DNA from: Megaleporinus macrocephalus | Taxonomy: Eukaryota > Chordata > Actinopteri > Characiformes > Anostomidae | Length of the DNA stretch: 64,000 bases | Assembly: GCA_021613375.1 (NCBI GenBank) | Contig: CM038727.1 | Span: forward strand, 5,274,564-5,338,563 | Direction: 5' to 3' | Part shown: piece after piece, positions 45,360-56,764 of the stretch | Numbering within the stretch: position 1 is the stretch's first letter | Layout of the letters: each line of letters opens with the position of its first letter | The notes under the pieces: model-generated | What the model saw: the letters and a program-made list of their open reading frames with translations, nothing else | The model's database searches: none | What the model was told of the DNA's origin: nothing | Translations under genes and position numbers: made by a program

Positions 45360-46320
45360 TAGTGTATGTGGGTGTTTAGCTGCTACCTAGTGTGTGTGTT
45401 CACTAGTGTATGTGTATGTGGGTGTTTTACTGCCCCCTAGTGTGTGTGTTCACTAGTGTATGTGTATGTGTATGTGGGTGTTTTACTGCCCCCTAGTGTG
45501 TGTGTTCACTAGTGTATGTGTATGTGGGTGTTTTACTGCCCCCTAGTGTGTGTGTTCACTAGTGTATGTGTATGTGGGTGTTTCACTGCCCCCTAGTGTG
45601 TATGTTTACTAGTGTATGTGTATGTGGGTGTTTGGCTGCTACCTAGTGTGTGTGTTCACTAGTGTATGTGTATGTGGGTGTTTGGCTGCTACCTAGTGTG
45701 TGTGTTCACTAGTGTATGTGTATGTGGGTGTTTGGCTGCTACCTAGTGTGTGTGTTTTCATTTTTGTGTGTATGTGGGTGTTTCGCTGCTCCCTAGTGTT
45801 CGTATGTTCACTAGTGTGTGTGGGTGGGTGTTTGACTGCTGCCTTGTGTATGTGTTCACTACTGTGTGTGTGTTCACTAGTGTGTGCATATGTGTGTGCG
45901 TTCACTAGTGTGTGTGTATGTGGATATTTCACTGCCCCATAGTGTGTATGTTTCACTGCCCACTAGTGTGTGTGTTCACTAGTGTATGTGGGTGTTTCAC
46001 CACTCCCTAGTGTGTGTTTACTAGTGTGTGTATGTGGGTGTTTCGCTGCTCCCTAGTGTTCGTGTGTTCACTAGTGTGTGTGGGTGGGTGTTTGACTGCC
46101 GCCTTTTGTATTTGTTCACTACTGTGTGTGTGTTCATGTGGGGGTTCGCTGCTCCCCAGTGTATTGACTAGTGTATGTGATTGGTCTACTAGCCCCTAGT
46201 GTGTATATGGGTGTTTCACTGCAACTAATGTGTGTGTGTGTGTGTGTATTTCACTGCCCCCTAGTGTGTGTGTGTGTGTATGTGGGTATTTCACTGCCCC
46301 CTAGTGTGCATGTATTTGCG
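45360..46320 (+). repeat. 50-bp minisatellite resembling SINE internal sequence
   Basis: Unit TTCACTAGTGTATGTGTATG, TGGGTGTTTTACTGCCCCCT, AGTGTGTGTG, about 18 copies, with longer 56-bp and irregular variants toward the right. The words GTGTGTTCACTAGTG, TATGTGGGTGTTTCACTGC and CTGCCCCCTAGTG are those of the GT-rich body of the fish SINE family seen at 33690-34002. Frames here (45693-46199) are artefacts. Confidence 0.9.
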
Positions 46321-46871
46321 GTTCTATCAAAATAATTTCTGCTTGTATAAACATCAGGACATATAGGTTAGTGAGGTTAGACAGAGTAAGTATCGGTATC
46401 AGGATATATCAGTGTATCAGTATCGGTTCATCTCTGAGTTAAATGACTGGTGAGGTATCATAACTCCACTATTCAGTAGAGCTGAGAGGAGAATGGGTTC
46501 CTCTTATGAATCTATGAATCTAGGTTCCTCTCAGTGCTTCATTGTTTCCTCGTTCCTGTCTCCCTCAGTTCGCTCAGCGAAGGCCTGGAAACTGGACTGG
46601 AGGTGCTTTGAGACCGTGTCTATTACTCGCACTGATATACAAACACAGTCCAATTGGATTGTGTTAGTGTGACACCACTTCCAGAACAAAGACGACCTTT
46701 AAGCTCCGGCCTACTTTAAAGAAACAACAACACAAAAGCTCAGCCACGATGACTTACCTTCACCTCGTTCCTGACTCATCTCGCCCTTGGCACAGAAACA
46801 ATGTCCTGTTGTGTTCCGTCCTGCTGTTCTCGCCTCTTTCAAAACCAGTGGGGGAACCGTCATGGCCCTCT

Positions 46872-46906
<35 letters not shown>

Positions 46907-47164
46907 TATAATTTTATTTAATCTACTTACTGTTCGACAGTCAACATCTAAACAGTTATAAAAATATGGACAAATTACTTATTATTATTACTATTATTAT
47001 TATTATTATTATTTATTAAAACATGTCTACCCACTGTGGCAACGGTAGCTGGAAAAGAGCTAGCTAGCACTAGGCTATCACCGCTACCTAGTTTGCTGAG
47101 TCACGATGGAAGCCCCCACATTGTCAAACTCACCCCCGAAAAAAGACCCATAAAAGATCTTGGG
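46321..47164. other. Non-coding segment with (CA)n and (TTA)n
   Basis: (CA)n at 46873-46904 and (TTA)n at 46978-47018. The rest has no sustained frame and no recognised repeat. Confidence 0.5.
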
Positions 47165-47593
47165 AGTATATTACTCCGGCCCTGTGTCATCTTCACTGGC
47201 TTCCGGGGCAGTATCGTATCCAGAACAAATTGCTTGTGTTGGTTTTTAAATCCCTGCATGACCACGCCCCTTCCTACTTAAGTAGTTTACTCCAGTCATA
47301 CTCTCCAGTGCGTACTCTACCATCTTCAAGCCAAAACTCGCTTGTGGTTAAAGTTAAGCCCCACTGGATAAAGAGCATTCTGTGTGGCGGGTCCTGTGCT
47401 GTGGAATAGGCTCCCTAATGAACTGCGGGCTTGTTTATCTGTAGATGTTTTTAAAACTAGACTTAAAACTCATATTTTTAAACTAGCATATGGATGAGAA
47501 GATTTTATGCTTTTCTAACTCTTATACTTTGTGTGTTTCTATTTATTGTACAGTGTCCTTGGGTGTCTTGAAAGGAGCTTTTCAAAAAAAAAA
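47165..47593 (+). pseudogene. LINE reverse transcriptase 3' fragment (L2/Rex1-like)
   Basis: Plus-strand sequence encodes, with frameshifts, a SLHWLPV..RIQFKLL-like segment (47195-47250), HDHAPSYLSSLL (47258-47290) and WNRLPNELR (47402-47430), ending with VFKTRLKTHIFKLAYG near 47450-47495. This is the conserved tail of fish L2-type LINE proteins. The 3' untranslated end CTTGGGTGTCTTGAAAGGAG runs into an A-run and (TTA)n at 47588, the usual LINE 3' tail. The 5' part is missing. Confidence 0.85.
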
Positions 47594-47613
47594 TTATTAT
47601 TATTATTGTTATT

Positions 47614-47667
<54 letters not shown>

Positions 47668-47668
47668 T
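47594..47668 (+). repeat. (TTA)n microsatellite, LINE tail
   Basis: About 25 ATT units directly after the LINE 3' end, probably seeded by its tail. Confidence 0.95.
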
Positions 47669-48954
47669 CGTCTCATTTTTTGTTTCTTGACTTGCAGTTT
47701 ATTAGGAGAGGAAACGGAGGGGGTTGGTTGGGGGACAGGGCCGAGGCTTAAGGGTCATGGGTTCGCTACTGTTCTAAACGGCTGCTGCACAAAACCAATG
47801 CGTCCACCTGCGTTCAAGGGGGCCCTCGCGTCTCGACCCAGGCGAGTTTTCAGAGCCAGGCCTGGGGAAGGATGGCTTTTGCCCACCCCCCTGGACGAGG
47901 AGATGCCGAGGCTAAAGATCGATTTTCAGACTCGACTTCCTTCCACTATGATTATTGTCAGAACAGGAGATCATATGTAAGCGGAGCCTCGGGATACAGA
48001 TGCAGCGGAAAGGAACAAATATTGACCTTTCCTACCTGCGGACGCCGAGTTTGACATTTACAGCCGTGCGCGTAACGAGGGCCGCGGAAAAAGGCTCCCG
48101 GTGGCTCTCCGCGCTCGCATTGATTGCGTGAATTTGTTTGTGTTTTAAAAAGTGAGGTGCGCGTTTTGCTCTTGCAGCTATTTTTACATTCTTCTTCATA
48201 TTGGAAATGTCAGATGCCATAAAAAGTGCAGCTTATCATGTGTGATCATATCGCCGGCGCCCAGCGTAGTCGAAGTTGTGTGTGTTTTGTTTTTTTCGTG
48301 GCTACTTCTGCCGGCCAGACTGCTTGGAGAACACTCAATCCATATTGATGACGGTGAAAACAATAGAATACTGTCAGCTATTCTGGGCCAACCATCCCTG
48401 TGGTAAAAAGAGATTTAACTGATAGCGCTATCTGAGGCTCACTCGATAGCCATTGCTTTCACTCCGGGCAGCGTTTTTGAAGCTGGCGGACAGGAATTGG
48501 CAGGCACTTAGATGGGATGCTGAAGAAAACGCTGCTAAAAAATGAGAGGAAAAAGTCAAAAACTGAGTAGAAGTGACAGCAATGCTGGACATAACTCCCC
48601 CCCTAAAAGGGTTCGGAATGCCAGTACTTTCAGGGAACGCTCCAGTGCACCATTAAAACAGTCCAACGTTTGGAACGGCAGGTCAGGAAATGAAGTACTG
48701 CTTTGGTATGTTTATATGCGTCTGCGAGGCCTTGAGCTGCCAGTTGAGGACGATGTACGCCGCGTGCAGTGCTGGTGTGTCTTATGTATGACTGGTTCTT
48801 CATTACCTTCAGTTTGTGCAAATCCTGAGAAAGTCAAATGAAATTTGGATGGGAGCTGGATTGGTGCAGGACGCAAGCCTTCAAGTACTCTGAGGGCTTT
48901 AGCATTCATGTGTCTGAAAACATGATGGACGATGATCCAGTTCATGTTTTGGCC
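47669..48954. other. Single-copy CpG-containing segment, CNE-like
   Basis: 47820-48520 is the cleanest non-repetitive stretch of the right half: CpG-rich (GTGCGCGTAACGAGGGCCGC, ATATCGCCGGCGCCCAGCGT), with an ATTGATTGCG-type motif and no long frame. Short frames at 48152-49098 have no domain. Either conserved non-coding sequence or plain unique DNA. Confidence 0.4.
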
Positions 48955-49915
48955 TGCATATACAAAACCCACCCAAGAACCCAAAAAGGTGCCCCCCAGC
49001 CCATGCCCAAATCCCACCCCCATGCCCTGAAACACCACCCTCCTACCCATACCCCAGACCCCCATCCCCTTCCTTGACACAAAACCCCACCAGCCCACCC
49101 ATGACCTGAAACCCTACCCTCCAATCCATCCTTGAAACCCCAGCCCCCGATCACCCATCCCCAAAACCCCTCAACCCCAGCCATGCCCCGAAAAATGCTG
49201 CAAACCCCCACCTCCCCAAAAACCCCACCCCCCAATCCATCCTTAAAACCCCAGCCCCTCCACCACCTATCATCTAAACCCCACCCATGCCCCAAAAAAT
49301 GCCTCAAACCCCCGCCCCCCCCAACCCATGCCCGAAAAAATGCAGCCACCCCCCAAACCATGCCCCAAAACACCAGCCTCCTACACATACCCCAGACCCC
49401 TATCCCCCATCCATGACACAAAACCTCACCAGCCCACCCATGACTTGAAACCCCACCCACCAATCCATCCTTAAACCCCCAGCCCCCGACCACCTATCCA
49501 TAAACCCCACAACCCCACCCATGCCCCGAAAAGTGCCTCTAACCCCCCGAACCCATACCCCAAAAAGTGCCGCCACACACCACCACCCCAAAACACCACC
49601 CTCCTACCCATACCCCGGATTCCAACCCCTATCCATGACACAAAATCCCACTCTCCAATCCATCCTTAAAACCCCAGACACCCACCACCCATCTCCAAAA
49701 CCCCACTCTCCCATCCATATCCTGGATCCACACCCCCGATCCCCACCCCATCCACATCCCGAAACCCCACCCTGACACCCATGCCCCAAAACCCCACCCT
49801 CACACCCATGCCCCAAAACCCCACCCACACACCCATGCCCCAAAACCCCACCCACACACCCATGCCCCAAAACCCCACCACCCATCCCTCAAAACCCTAC
49901 CATCCCCCAAAACCT
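48955..49915 (+). repeat. C-rich tandem repeat with CCCCAAAACCCC motif
   Basis: Degenerate units built from CATGCCCCAAAACCCCACC and CACCCATCC phrases. The right part (49760-49880) is a regular 27-bp tandem: CCCCAAAACCCCACCCACAC, ACCCATG. The minus strand is therefore G-rich with repeated GGGGTTTTGGGG, a classical G-quadruplex sequence. Open frames on either strand are artefacts. Confidence 0.95.
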
Positions 49916-50734
49916 CATGTTGTCCTGTAAGCTATAAGCAGATCTCTTTCTGGCAGTGTGGTATGTGATTCGCTCAAACTGTTATTATATATCATTATAG
50001 AAATAGGCACAGTGGGCAGTGCGGTCAGATACATGCTTTAGGTAATTATTGGCGCCCCGTCCCGCTAACATTATATGTGTTGTTGTTTAATATAACCTCA
50101 TTAAGTAATGTTATTTGTTCTTAAAGAGAATGCAGCTGCTTCATTTGGTGACATTTCCAGAGATCTCCATAGACAGTCTCTTAAGAGGGTGCCCGCTCTG
50201 ATAGCAACGGGATAGCAGGCCTCTGTTGTTCCCTTAATGGCAAAGCAGGTGGTCCACTAGTGTTTAGCTCAGTGTTTTCTGGACGGCCTGCTGGTGGTTA
50301 AACAGGACATTGGACAAAATCCCAACTTTTAGTACTCGATTTTACACGGGCAGCCTATTTATTTCTTCCTTCTGTCATATTTTATAAATGAGTTCAGTAA
50401 ATGTATTTTTCAGCGTCAGCAACAGCATTTTTAACTACATCATTTTCAGTTGGCTCTCAGTTCTCAGTTGTTTGCAATATTTGTCTCAGTTTACTTTTCA
50501 AAAAAGTATCTGTGCAATTCAAATCTATTTGAGGAGACCAAAAACAGCCAGATCTTGTCCGAAGGACAGCAATCTTGGTGGTCCAAGAGTGGACCAGCAG
50601 TAAAAAATGGTCAGCAAGGTGCCAAACTTATTGAGCCGGCGGACCAATACCTGCTTGCTATCTGGGCAAGAAGGCGGCAGCTATTGGCATGGACCAAGAA
50701 AGTCAATGGGAAAATCTGGGCCTGAGCAGTTTTC
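49916..50734. other. Non-coding segment
   Basis: No domain in the frames at 50388-50725. No repeat recognised. Confidence 0.4.
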
Positions 50735-50830
50735 CTTATAGAGAAGCCATAGAAGAACCAATTTTGGTTCCCTCGGGAGAACAATAAATAAGATGTTCAA
50801 GTGCCAAAAATAGTTTTTCAAAAAAAAATT
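50735..50830 (+). repeat. Dispersed repeat (GAGAAGCCATAGAAGAACCA), copy 1
   Basis: TATAGAGAAGCCATAGAAGA then ACCAATTTTGGTTCCCTCGG. The same phrase occurs at 54068 and, diverged, at 59362. Common in teleosts; not assigned to a family. Confidence 0.65.
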
Positions 50831-50884
50831 TTTGAAAGAAATACCAGAATAAGAAATACCAGTTACTAGTAGCTAACCAGTAGC

Positions 50885-51358
50885 TTTCTAGTGATACAAC
50901 ATTGTACCTGAAGGTGATAGTGAGTGACTGTAATACCACATCCTACCTGAAGAGGGGATAGTGAGTGACTGTAATACCACTTTGTACCTGAAGAGGTGAT
51001 AGTGAGTCACTGTAGTACCACTTTGTACCTGAAGAGGTAATAGTGAGTCACTGGATTGTAGTACCACTTTGTACCTGAAGAGGTGATAGTGAGTCACTGA
51101 ATTGTAGTACCACTTTGTACCTGAAGAGGTGATAGTGAGTCACTGTAATACCACTTTGTACCTGAAGAGGTGATAGTGAGTCACTGTCGTACCACTTTGT
51201 ACCTTTAGAAGTGATAATGAGTCACTGTATTGTAGCACCACTTTGTACCTGAAGCGGTGATAGTAAGTCACTGTAGTACCATGTTGTACCTGAAGAGGTG
51301 ATAGTGAGTCACTGTAGTACCACGTTGTTCCTGAAGAGGTGATAGTGCTCATTGTATT
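50885..51358 (+). repeat. 41-bp minisatellite, array A (about 11 copies)
   Basis: Unit ACTGTAGTACCACTTTGTAC, CTGAAGAGGTGATAGTGAGT, C. Some units carry an extra GGATTGTA or AATTGTA. The reverse-complement array lies at 56765-57262. The flank just right of this array (GAATCAGTCCAACATGTGAG, GATGAGGA) is also repeated, inverted, just left of that one. Confidence 0.97.
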
Positions 51359-52671
51359 GTGGAGTAGAATCAGTCCAACATGTGAGGATGAGGAATTAGT
51401 GCTGCTGCCCCAAGTGAAGAGGGAGAAGGCTGTGTTTTTTCTCTGGTATGTCGCCCCCTATTGTTTCGACAGCTTCCAAGCTGCTGCTTTAAATGTGATG
51501 TGAAGGTTAAATACTAAATACTAAATACTAAGGATTCTTCTGGAACCTTATATCCAAGCCAAGAACCACCTTTGTTTTTAAGAACGTAGAGCTCTTTATT
51601 TGAAATGTTGCAGGTCTGGATTCAACCGGTCCAACCTCCTTCTTTTCACATGTTCTCTTGCTTTGTGGTTGCAACCACAGGTTGGTCTTGGAACCCAGTA
51701 GGAGAAAGGAAGCCAAGAGTGAAGAACGCATGTGGAGAACCATCAATACTCCCTGTCAGAAGGGCGTGCGTTTAATATGCCATCACTCGGCCACTGAACC
51801 CGGAGCTACATGTGGCATCAATTGGCCTCCTCCATCTTCCCTGATTGTTTTATCATGCTGGATCTGCCGTCCTCATCGCGCTGGACGTTCATCAAGATGA
51901 TTCAGTGTTCTCCAGCCTTTATTTCTCTCAGTCCCTGCCAGCTATCAACTTACATGACCCATCTCGGTTGGGTTCAACTCTCGACTCGTTCTCTCGTAAA
52001 TAATTCAAAGCCAGCAATCGTCCAGCATTACGGTAGACGTTTATGAACGAGTTTAGAGACGAGAGAACTTTAGCGGCCCTCGTAAAAAGGAGCGAATTCC
52101 ATAAATAAAGACTACAAGCTCTTACACGTGGGCCAGGACCCCGGCGCTGGCTGTGTGGTCCTGGTTTACTGCTCTTTATCTCTTGCTCTTGTTTATCTGC
52201 TATAATTTACCACACACAGAACAACACAGCTTGCTTCCATGCGGCGGAGCTCAGGGTTCGCTTCGTTTTCAGCCTTTCTTCTCCGCTTCTTCCGCTTTCA
52301 ATAAAGCTCTTCTGTCTCGGTCCAAGCCGCGAACGCCGCGGCCAAACCTGCATCTCCTTCTAATCAAATGCGTTTCTGTGCAACTGCGCCCGCCGTGAGA
52401 AGTCGTTAGCGTTGCTTTCCGAGACGTTCTTTCATTAAATCATAGCCAGTAGTGTGAAATCACCACATTAGTCAGCCAATTTCCTGCCTGATGGCTTTGA
52501 CATTGCACAAACAAAACTGCAATCTACGGTTATTCAGGGGATTGTGTGCTCTCGGAAGTTTCTCGAAGAACTTGTGATGAGGCGGCCTGGATTCTTATTC
52601 CCCCCCCAAAACGTGAGATCCGGAACGCTGCAGGCAAGCAGCAAGAAGGCATGCAGGAAACAATCGCTTAC
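51359..52671. other. Mostly single-copy segment, CNE-like right half
   Basis: 51740-52640 is non-repetitive and rich in CpG and TAAT/ATTA motifs (TCGTAAATAATTCAAAGCC, TTTATGAACGAG, CGAATTCCATAAATAAAG). Short frames without domains. Candidate conserved non-coding DNA. Confidence 0.4.
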
Positions 52672-52727
52672 TATCTATCCATCTAGCCATCATCTTCCGC
52701 TTTATCCCGCTAGACAGGGTTAGGGCT
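52672..52727 (-). repeat. Truncated dispersed repeat (CCATC tail), minus strand
   Basis: CTATCCATCTAGCCATCATC, TTCCGCTTTATCCCGCTAGA is the reverse complement of the GGATAGAGCGGAAGATAATG tail at 15590-15625. Confidence 0.65.
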
Positions 52728-53462
52728 GGACGATATGGGAAAAAAATCTGATCACGATCATTTTTTCTATATCAGTCAATATCAAGTCAAGTGGGTTTTT
52801 ATTGTCATTTCAACTACATACAGAGTACACAGTGAAACGAAACAACGTTCCTCCAGGACCATGGTGCAACATAGACAGTGCATACAGACACAAGTGCAAC
52901 ACAAACAAACAAGTACGGACAGACAACACAACACAGTACAGACAGAGAATAATAAATAATTGCTGGTTGTGTGCAAATTGTGCAATGTGTAATAAATAGA
53001 GTCCAGTGAGGTAGTAAAGTTATTAGTGCAATGCTTTGTGCAAAAAATGCTTCCCTTTTTTTCTGGGGTAAATGGTTGGAGAAAGATATCAGTTCAGACG
53101 TTGAGTTGTGTTGAGAAGTCTGATGGCTTGGGGGAAGAAGCTGTTGCAGAGTCTGGTCGTGTTGGACCGGACGCTGCGGTACCTTCTTCCTGATGGCAGG
53201 AGGGAGAACAGTCTGTGTGAAGGGTGGGTGGGGTCCGATGATCCTCTCAGCTGTCCTCACAATGCGTTGGAGGGACTTGCGGTCAGAGGCTGTGCAGGTC
53301 CCAAACCAAGCAGTGATGCAGCTGCTTAGGATGCTCTCTATGGTTCCCCTATAGAAGAGGGTGAGGATGGGTGGAGGGAGACGGGCCTTTCTCAGCTTCC
53401 GGAGGAAGTAGAGACGCTGCTATATATATCGATATATATCATGATATAAATCAAAACACCTG
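52728..53462. repeat. AT-rich CGATAT repeat split by a LINE
   Basis: 52728-52787 (GGGCTGGACGATATGGGAAA, TCACGATCATTTTTTCTATA) and 53417-53462 (TATATATCGATATATATCAT) look like the two halves of one common fish repeat built on CGATAT, separated by the LINE at 52788-53416. Confidence 0.55.
52788..53416 (-). pseudogene. LINE 3' fragment, minus strand
   Basis: On the minus strand from 53416: LYFLRKLRKARLPPPILTLF, then ESILSSCITAWFGTCTASDR, KSLQRIVRTAERIIG, then (after a frame change) the GRRYRS..NSFFPQA region near 53110-53190. This is the post-polymerase tail of a widespread fish LINE. A 3' untranslated region of about 250 bp follows, ending at 52790 with AAATGACAATAAAAACC, a LINE-type 3' end. 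The 5' part is missing. A frameshift within the coding tail inactivates it. Confidence 0.85.
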
Positions 53463-54062
53463 GTTTTAGACCACAATAATTTATTAGTATGGTGTAGCAT
53501 CAGTTGGTCTTGGGAATGACATATACAAGTCCTGCACAGTGGTCAGAGGGATTTTAAGACATTCTTCTTGCAGGACAGTGGCCAGGTCACTACGTGATGC
53601 TGGTTTCCTGACTCACTCCTCCAAAACACCCCAAAGGACCATGGGAGATGTTCAACTTCACTTTCATGTTCATCAAACCAATCTTTCACCAGTCTTGCTG
53701 TGTGTATTGGTGCATTTTCATCCTGATACACGGCACCGCCTTCAGGATACAATGTTTGAAACATTGGAGGCACATGGTCCTCCAGAATGGTTCGGTATTC
53801 CTTGGCATTGCCGCTCCCATCTAGCACAAGTATTGGGCCAAGGGAATGCCATGATATGGCAGCCCAAATCATCACTGATCCACCCCCATGCTTTACTCTG
53901 GGCATGCAACAGTCTGGGTGCCCCGTGATTGGGGCAGCCGTGGTTTTATGTTTTTTGGATACAATCCGTTGGGGGGTTAGCACCCCAACATCCCTTTCAG
54001 ACAGCTTCCTCTTGCGTCCACAGTTAATCCACAGTTTCATTGTCCAACCCCTGTATATGAGC
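53463..54062 (-). pseudogene. Tc1-like transposase with internal deletions, minus strand
   Basis: The frame from 54040 starts MKLWINCGRKRKLSERDVGV, the beginning of the DNA-binding domain. After KKHKTTAA it jumps to GHPDCCMPRVKHGGGSVMIW, skipping the rest of that domain and the first catalytic D. It continues AAISWHSLGPILVLDG, then PEGGAVYQDENAPIHTA (second catalytic D) and EHLPW, where the PPxSPDLNxxE block with the catalytic glutamate is absent. Two of three catalytic residues are therefore missing, yet the remaining 166 codons are uninterrupted. It may be a young non-autonomous deletion derivative. Terminal repeats not identified. Confidence 0.85.
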
Positions 54063-54065
54063 AGG

Positions 54066-54270
54066 TCTCCTTAGAGAGAAGCCATAGAAGAACCAGTTTT
54101 GGTTCCCTCTGGAGATTTGTATGTGCATTTTACAACAGAGCTAGGGGAAGAACCTGGAGAGAAACCTCCAGACTTAAAAAGGGTGACTCCTCCAGTCCAC
54201 ACCGGATAGTAAAACAAGTACAGGATTAGATTTACAGCTATATGTAATATTGAATGTAAAGAAAAAGGAG
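54066..54270 (+). repeat. Dispersed repeat (GAGAAGCCATAGAAGAACCA), copy 2
   Basis: AGAGAAGCCATAGAAGAACC, AGTTTTGGTTCCCTCTGGAG, then a longer body ending near AATGTAAAGAAAAAGGAGG. More complete than the copy at 50735. Confidence 0.65.
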
Positions 54271-54309
54271 GAAAAGTGGTACAACATGCAGGCAAGCAGG
54301 GGCGTCTGG

Positions 54310-54928
54310 TCAGGGCATCAGACAGCACAGGATGGGCAGTTGTTCAGCATTAGTTAGCACAGGATTGGCAGTTGTTCAGCATTAGCCAGCACAGGATGAG
54401 CAGTTCTTCAGTATCAGACCACACAGGATGGGCAGTTGTTTTCTATCAGACCATATAGGATGGGCAGTCTTTTCATATCAGATCACGCAGGATGGGCAGT
54501 TGTTCCACTTTAGACTGCACAGGATGGGCAGTTGTCTGGCATCAGACCACACAGGATAGGCCATTGTTCAGCGTCAGACAGCACAGGATGGGCAGTTGTT
54601 TGACATCAGACAGCACAGGATGGGCAGTTGTTTGACATCAGACAGCACAGGATGGGCAGTTGTTCCACTTTAGACTGCACAGGATGGGCAGTTGTTCCAC
54701 ATCAGACTGTACACAATTGGCAGTTGTTTGGCATCAGACAGCACAGGATGGGCAGTTGTTCCACATCAGACTGCACACAATTGGCAGTTGTTTTATATCA
54801 GACAGCACAGGATGGGCAGTTGTTTAGCATCAGACAGTACAGGATGGGCAGTTGTTCAGCATTAGACAGCACAGGATGTGCAGTTGTTTCATATCAGACA
54901 GCACAGGATGGGCAGTTGTTAAGCTTGT
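54310..54928 (+). repeat. 32-bp minisatellite, about 19 copies
   Basis: Unit CACAGGATGGGCAGTTGTTC, AGCATCAGACAG. Variable 10-bp window (GCATCAGAC, CACTTTAGAC, CATCAGACT, TATATCAGAC) between constant halves. Frames at 54628-54951 are artefacts. Confidence 0.96.
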
Positions 54929-55534
54929 CAAAGAAACACACAGACAGTTAGTTCTGTTTGGAGTAACTGAAAACAGTCATCATGTTCGTTGTTGTCAGAA
55001 ACCTTTGACTCTGGACTGCCCTCTAGTGGATGCACAGCTTAACACACATGCCAACACACATAAAAGCATGTGGGAACCACCGTGTGCACGGTCCTACATT
55101 TAGCTATTAATTAATAATCAAAAGTTTTGATAGTCGATAGTATCACAAAGCATAATATTGCGATACTCAACAGTGTTGATATATTTTTACACCACTAATG
55201 GTGTGAAAGCTGACTGGCCACCTTAAATAGCTTCATAATGTCCTATACCAGGATTTCTGTACAGCACCAAACAGGTTCCTCTGTTGTTATGATGTCAAGC
55301 TTGTCTCAACAGAAGAACCAGGATGGTGCTATATAGCTATGTAAAACCCTACACAACACAATCTCCATTAACCTGAAGAAACATTGGAAATGATCTATAG
55401 AACCACAGCCTTTGCCAATGAACCCATCGTTATGGATAGAAAGAAAAGGGAATGTAGTTTTAGGGGGTTGTTACTTGACCAGGGGGGTGGCATTCACCCC
55501 TCAGCCCCTCGCATCCCACCATCAATGTGGTATT
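54929..55534. other. Non-coding segment
   Basis: 55100-55200 is AT-rich with TAATTAATAATCAAAAG. Nothing else recognised. Confidence 0.4.
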
Positions 55535-55690
55535 TTGTATATTGGTGCTGTCCAAAGAAAAATAGCAACTTTACCTACATCATTTTCAATGTACGTCAAT
55601 GGAACCGGAATTCTTCCCAAGCTATTTTGGAGCGTTTCTATTGGTCCATTCATCATGACAGTGGTGACATATTGTAGAACCAGCAAAGCT
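55535..55690 (+). repeat. Dispersed repeat related to 25380-26244
   Basis: GTCCAAAGAAAAATAGCAAC, TTTCAATGTACGTCAATGGA and ATTCATCATGACAGTGG follow the same order as the 250-bp repeat units at 25490-25640 and extend further. Confidence 0.6.
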
Positions 55691-56764
55691 GTGAAGGCCA
55701 CCGCGACCTGAGATGAACCCGAGAGCCACACATACACACACACACACACACACAGGTCACGCTCAGGAGGAAGGAAAGCGTGAGAAACACATGCATCGAC
55801 CGCCTCAGCCAGAGCACACGCACCCCCAACAACAGCTAATTAACAGAGGAGCGGGGCGCGAAGACCGCCGGCTTGACAAAGCGCTAGCATCTCCTCGGCG
55901 TGCCGCGTGCTCTGTGCTGTCGCTGCGGCCTGTTTTCTCCTGTTTATTGACATCCGTCTGATAGCACGCCGCCGCTTAACGCTCGAGTGAACAGGCGGAG
56001 TGGAGAGGTGTCTGCGTACCGGCTCTGAAGCTCGGGCTCGGCAAGAGCTCTCTCTTCGTGACTCTGTAAGGGCTTCGCAGTCTGATGAAACCTGTCAGCA
56101 GTCGACTGTTATCGTTTAAATTACAGATGTGAGTGCAGCTGGGCCTCTTATGCAAACACTCTACCTCACCTACAACCCTCCCCCCTCCACCTACAGGCCT
56201 CCCTCCTCCACCCACAGCCCTCCCAAACATGAAAAACAGGTTTCAGATTTTCAGACTGAATATTGTACATAGCTTTTTTCCCACCAGGGTCCAAAACACC
56301 TGTACCTCATCATCACCTCACCCTTCTCCAAACGCTCTTCATCCCTGAACAGGCTGTTTGTGTTCTTGTGCAGTCTGTGACGAGATACATACTGCACCAG
56401 AAATATCACCAGAGGTGATATTTCACCTCCCTCCTCCCTCTTCACTCCTTACCAGTCCAGAAGAAACGTTCATCAAACTTCATCCCTTTACTCTCCGAGA
56501 GTGTCTCCAGTGGTGAAACAGCTCCAGTGTTCACTCTTGTTCTGCTTCTGTTTATATCACTTCTTATTTGTTTACTGATGAACGTGGTTTCTTGCCGAGA
56601 GTGTGCACACAACAAGCACTCTGTTGTGTTTACTGGTCTTTCATTGGCTGCCTGTTCTTAAATGGTCTTACTGGGAGCAGCACCTTCAACACGACTGACC
56701 AGAGAATAGAATACACAGCACTACTTCCTCATCCTCACATGTTGGACTGATTCCACTCCACACT
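55691..56764. other. (CA)n, then CpG-rich CNE-like segment and single-copy DNA
   Basis: (CA)n at 55728-55754. 55790-56160 is CpG-rich and non-repetitive (GAGCGGGGCGCGAAGACCGC, GCCGCCGCTTAACGCTCGAG) with an octamer-like TTATGCAAAC. The CCTCC-rich stretch at 56165-56225 is low complexity. 56160-56760 shows no repeat. Confidence 0.4.

Noticed and set aside
48955..49915. Telomere-like repeat because of CCCCAAAA
   Set aside because: Vertebrate telomeres are TTAGGG. The motif is embedded in a 27-bp unit, so this is an interstitial minisatellite.
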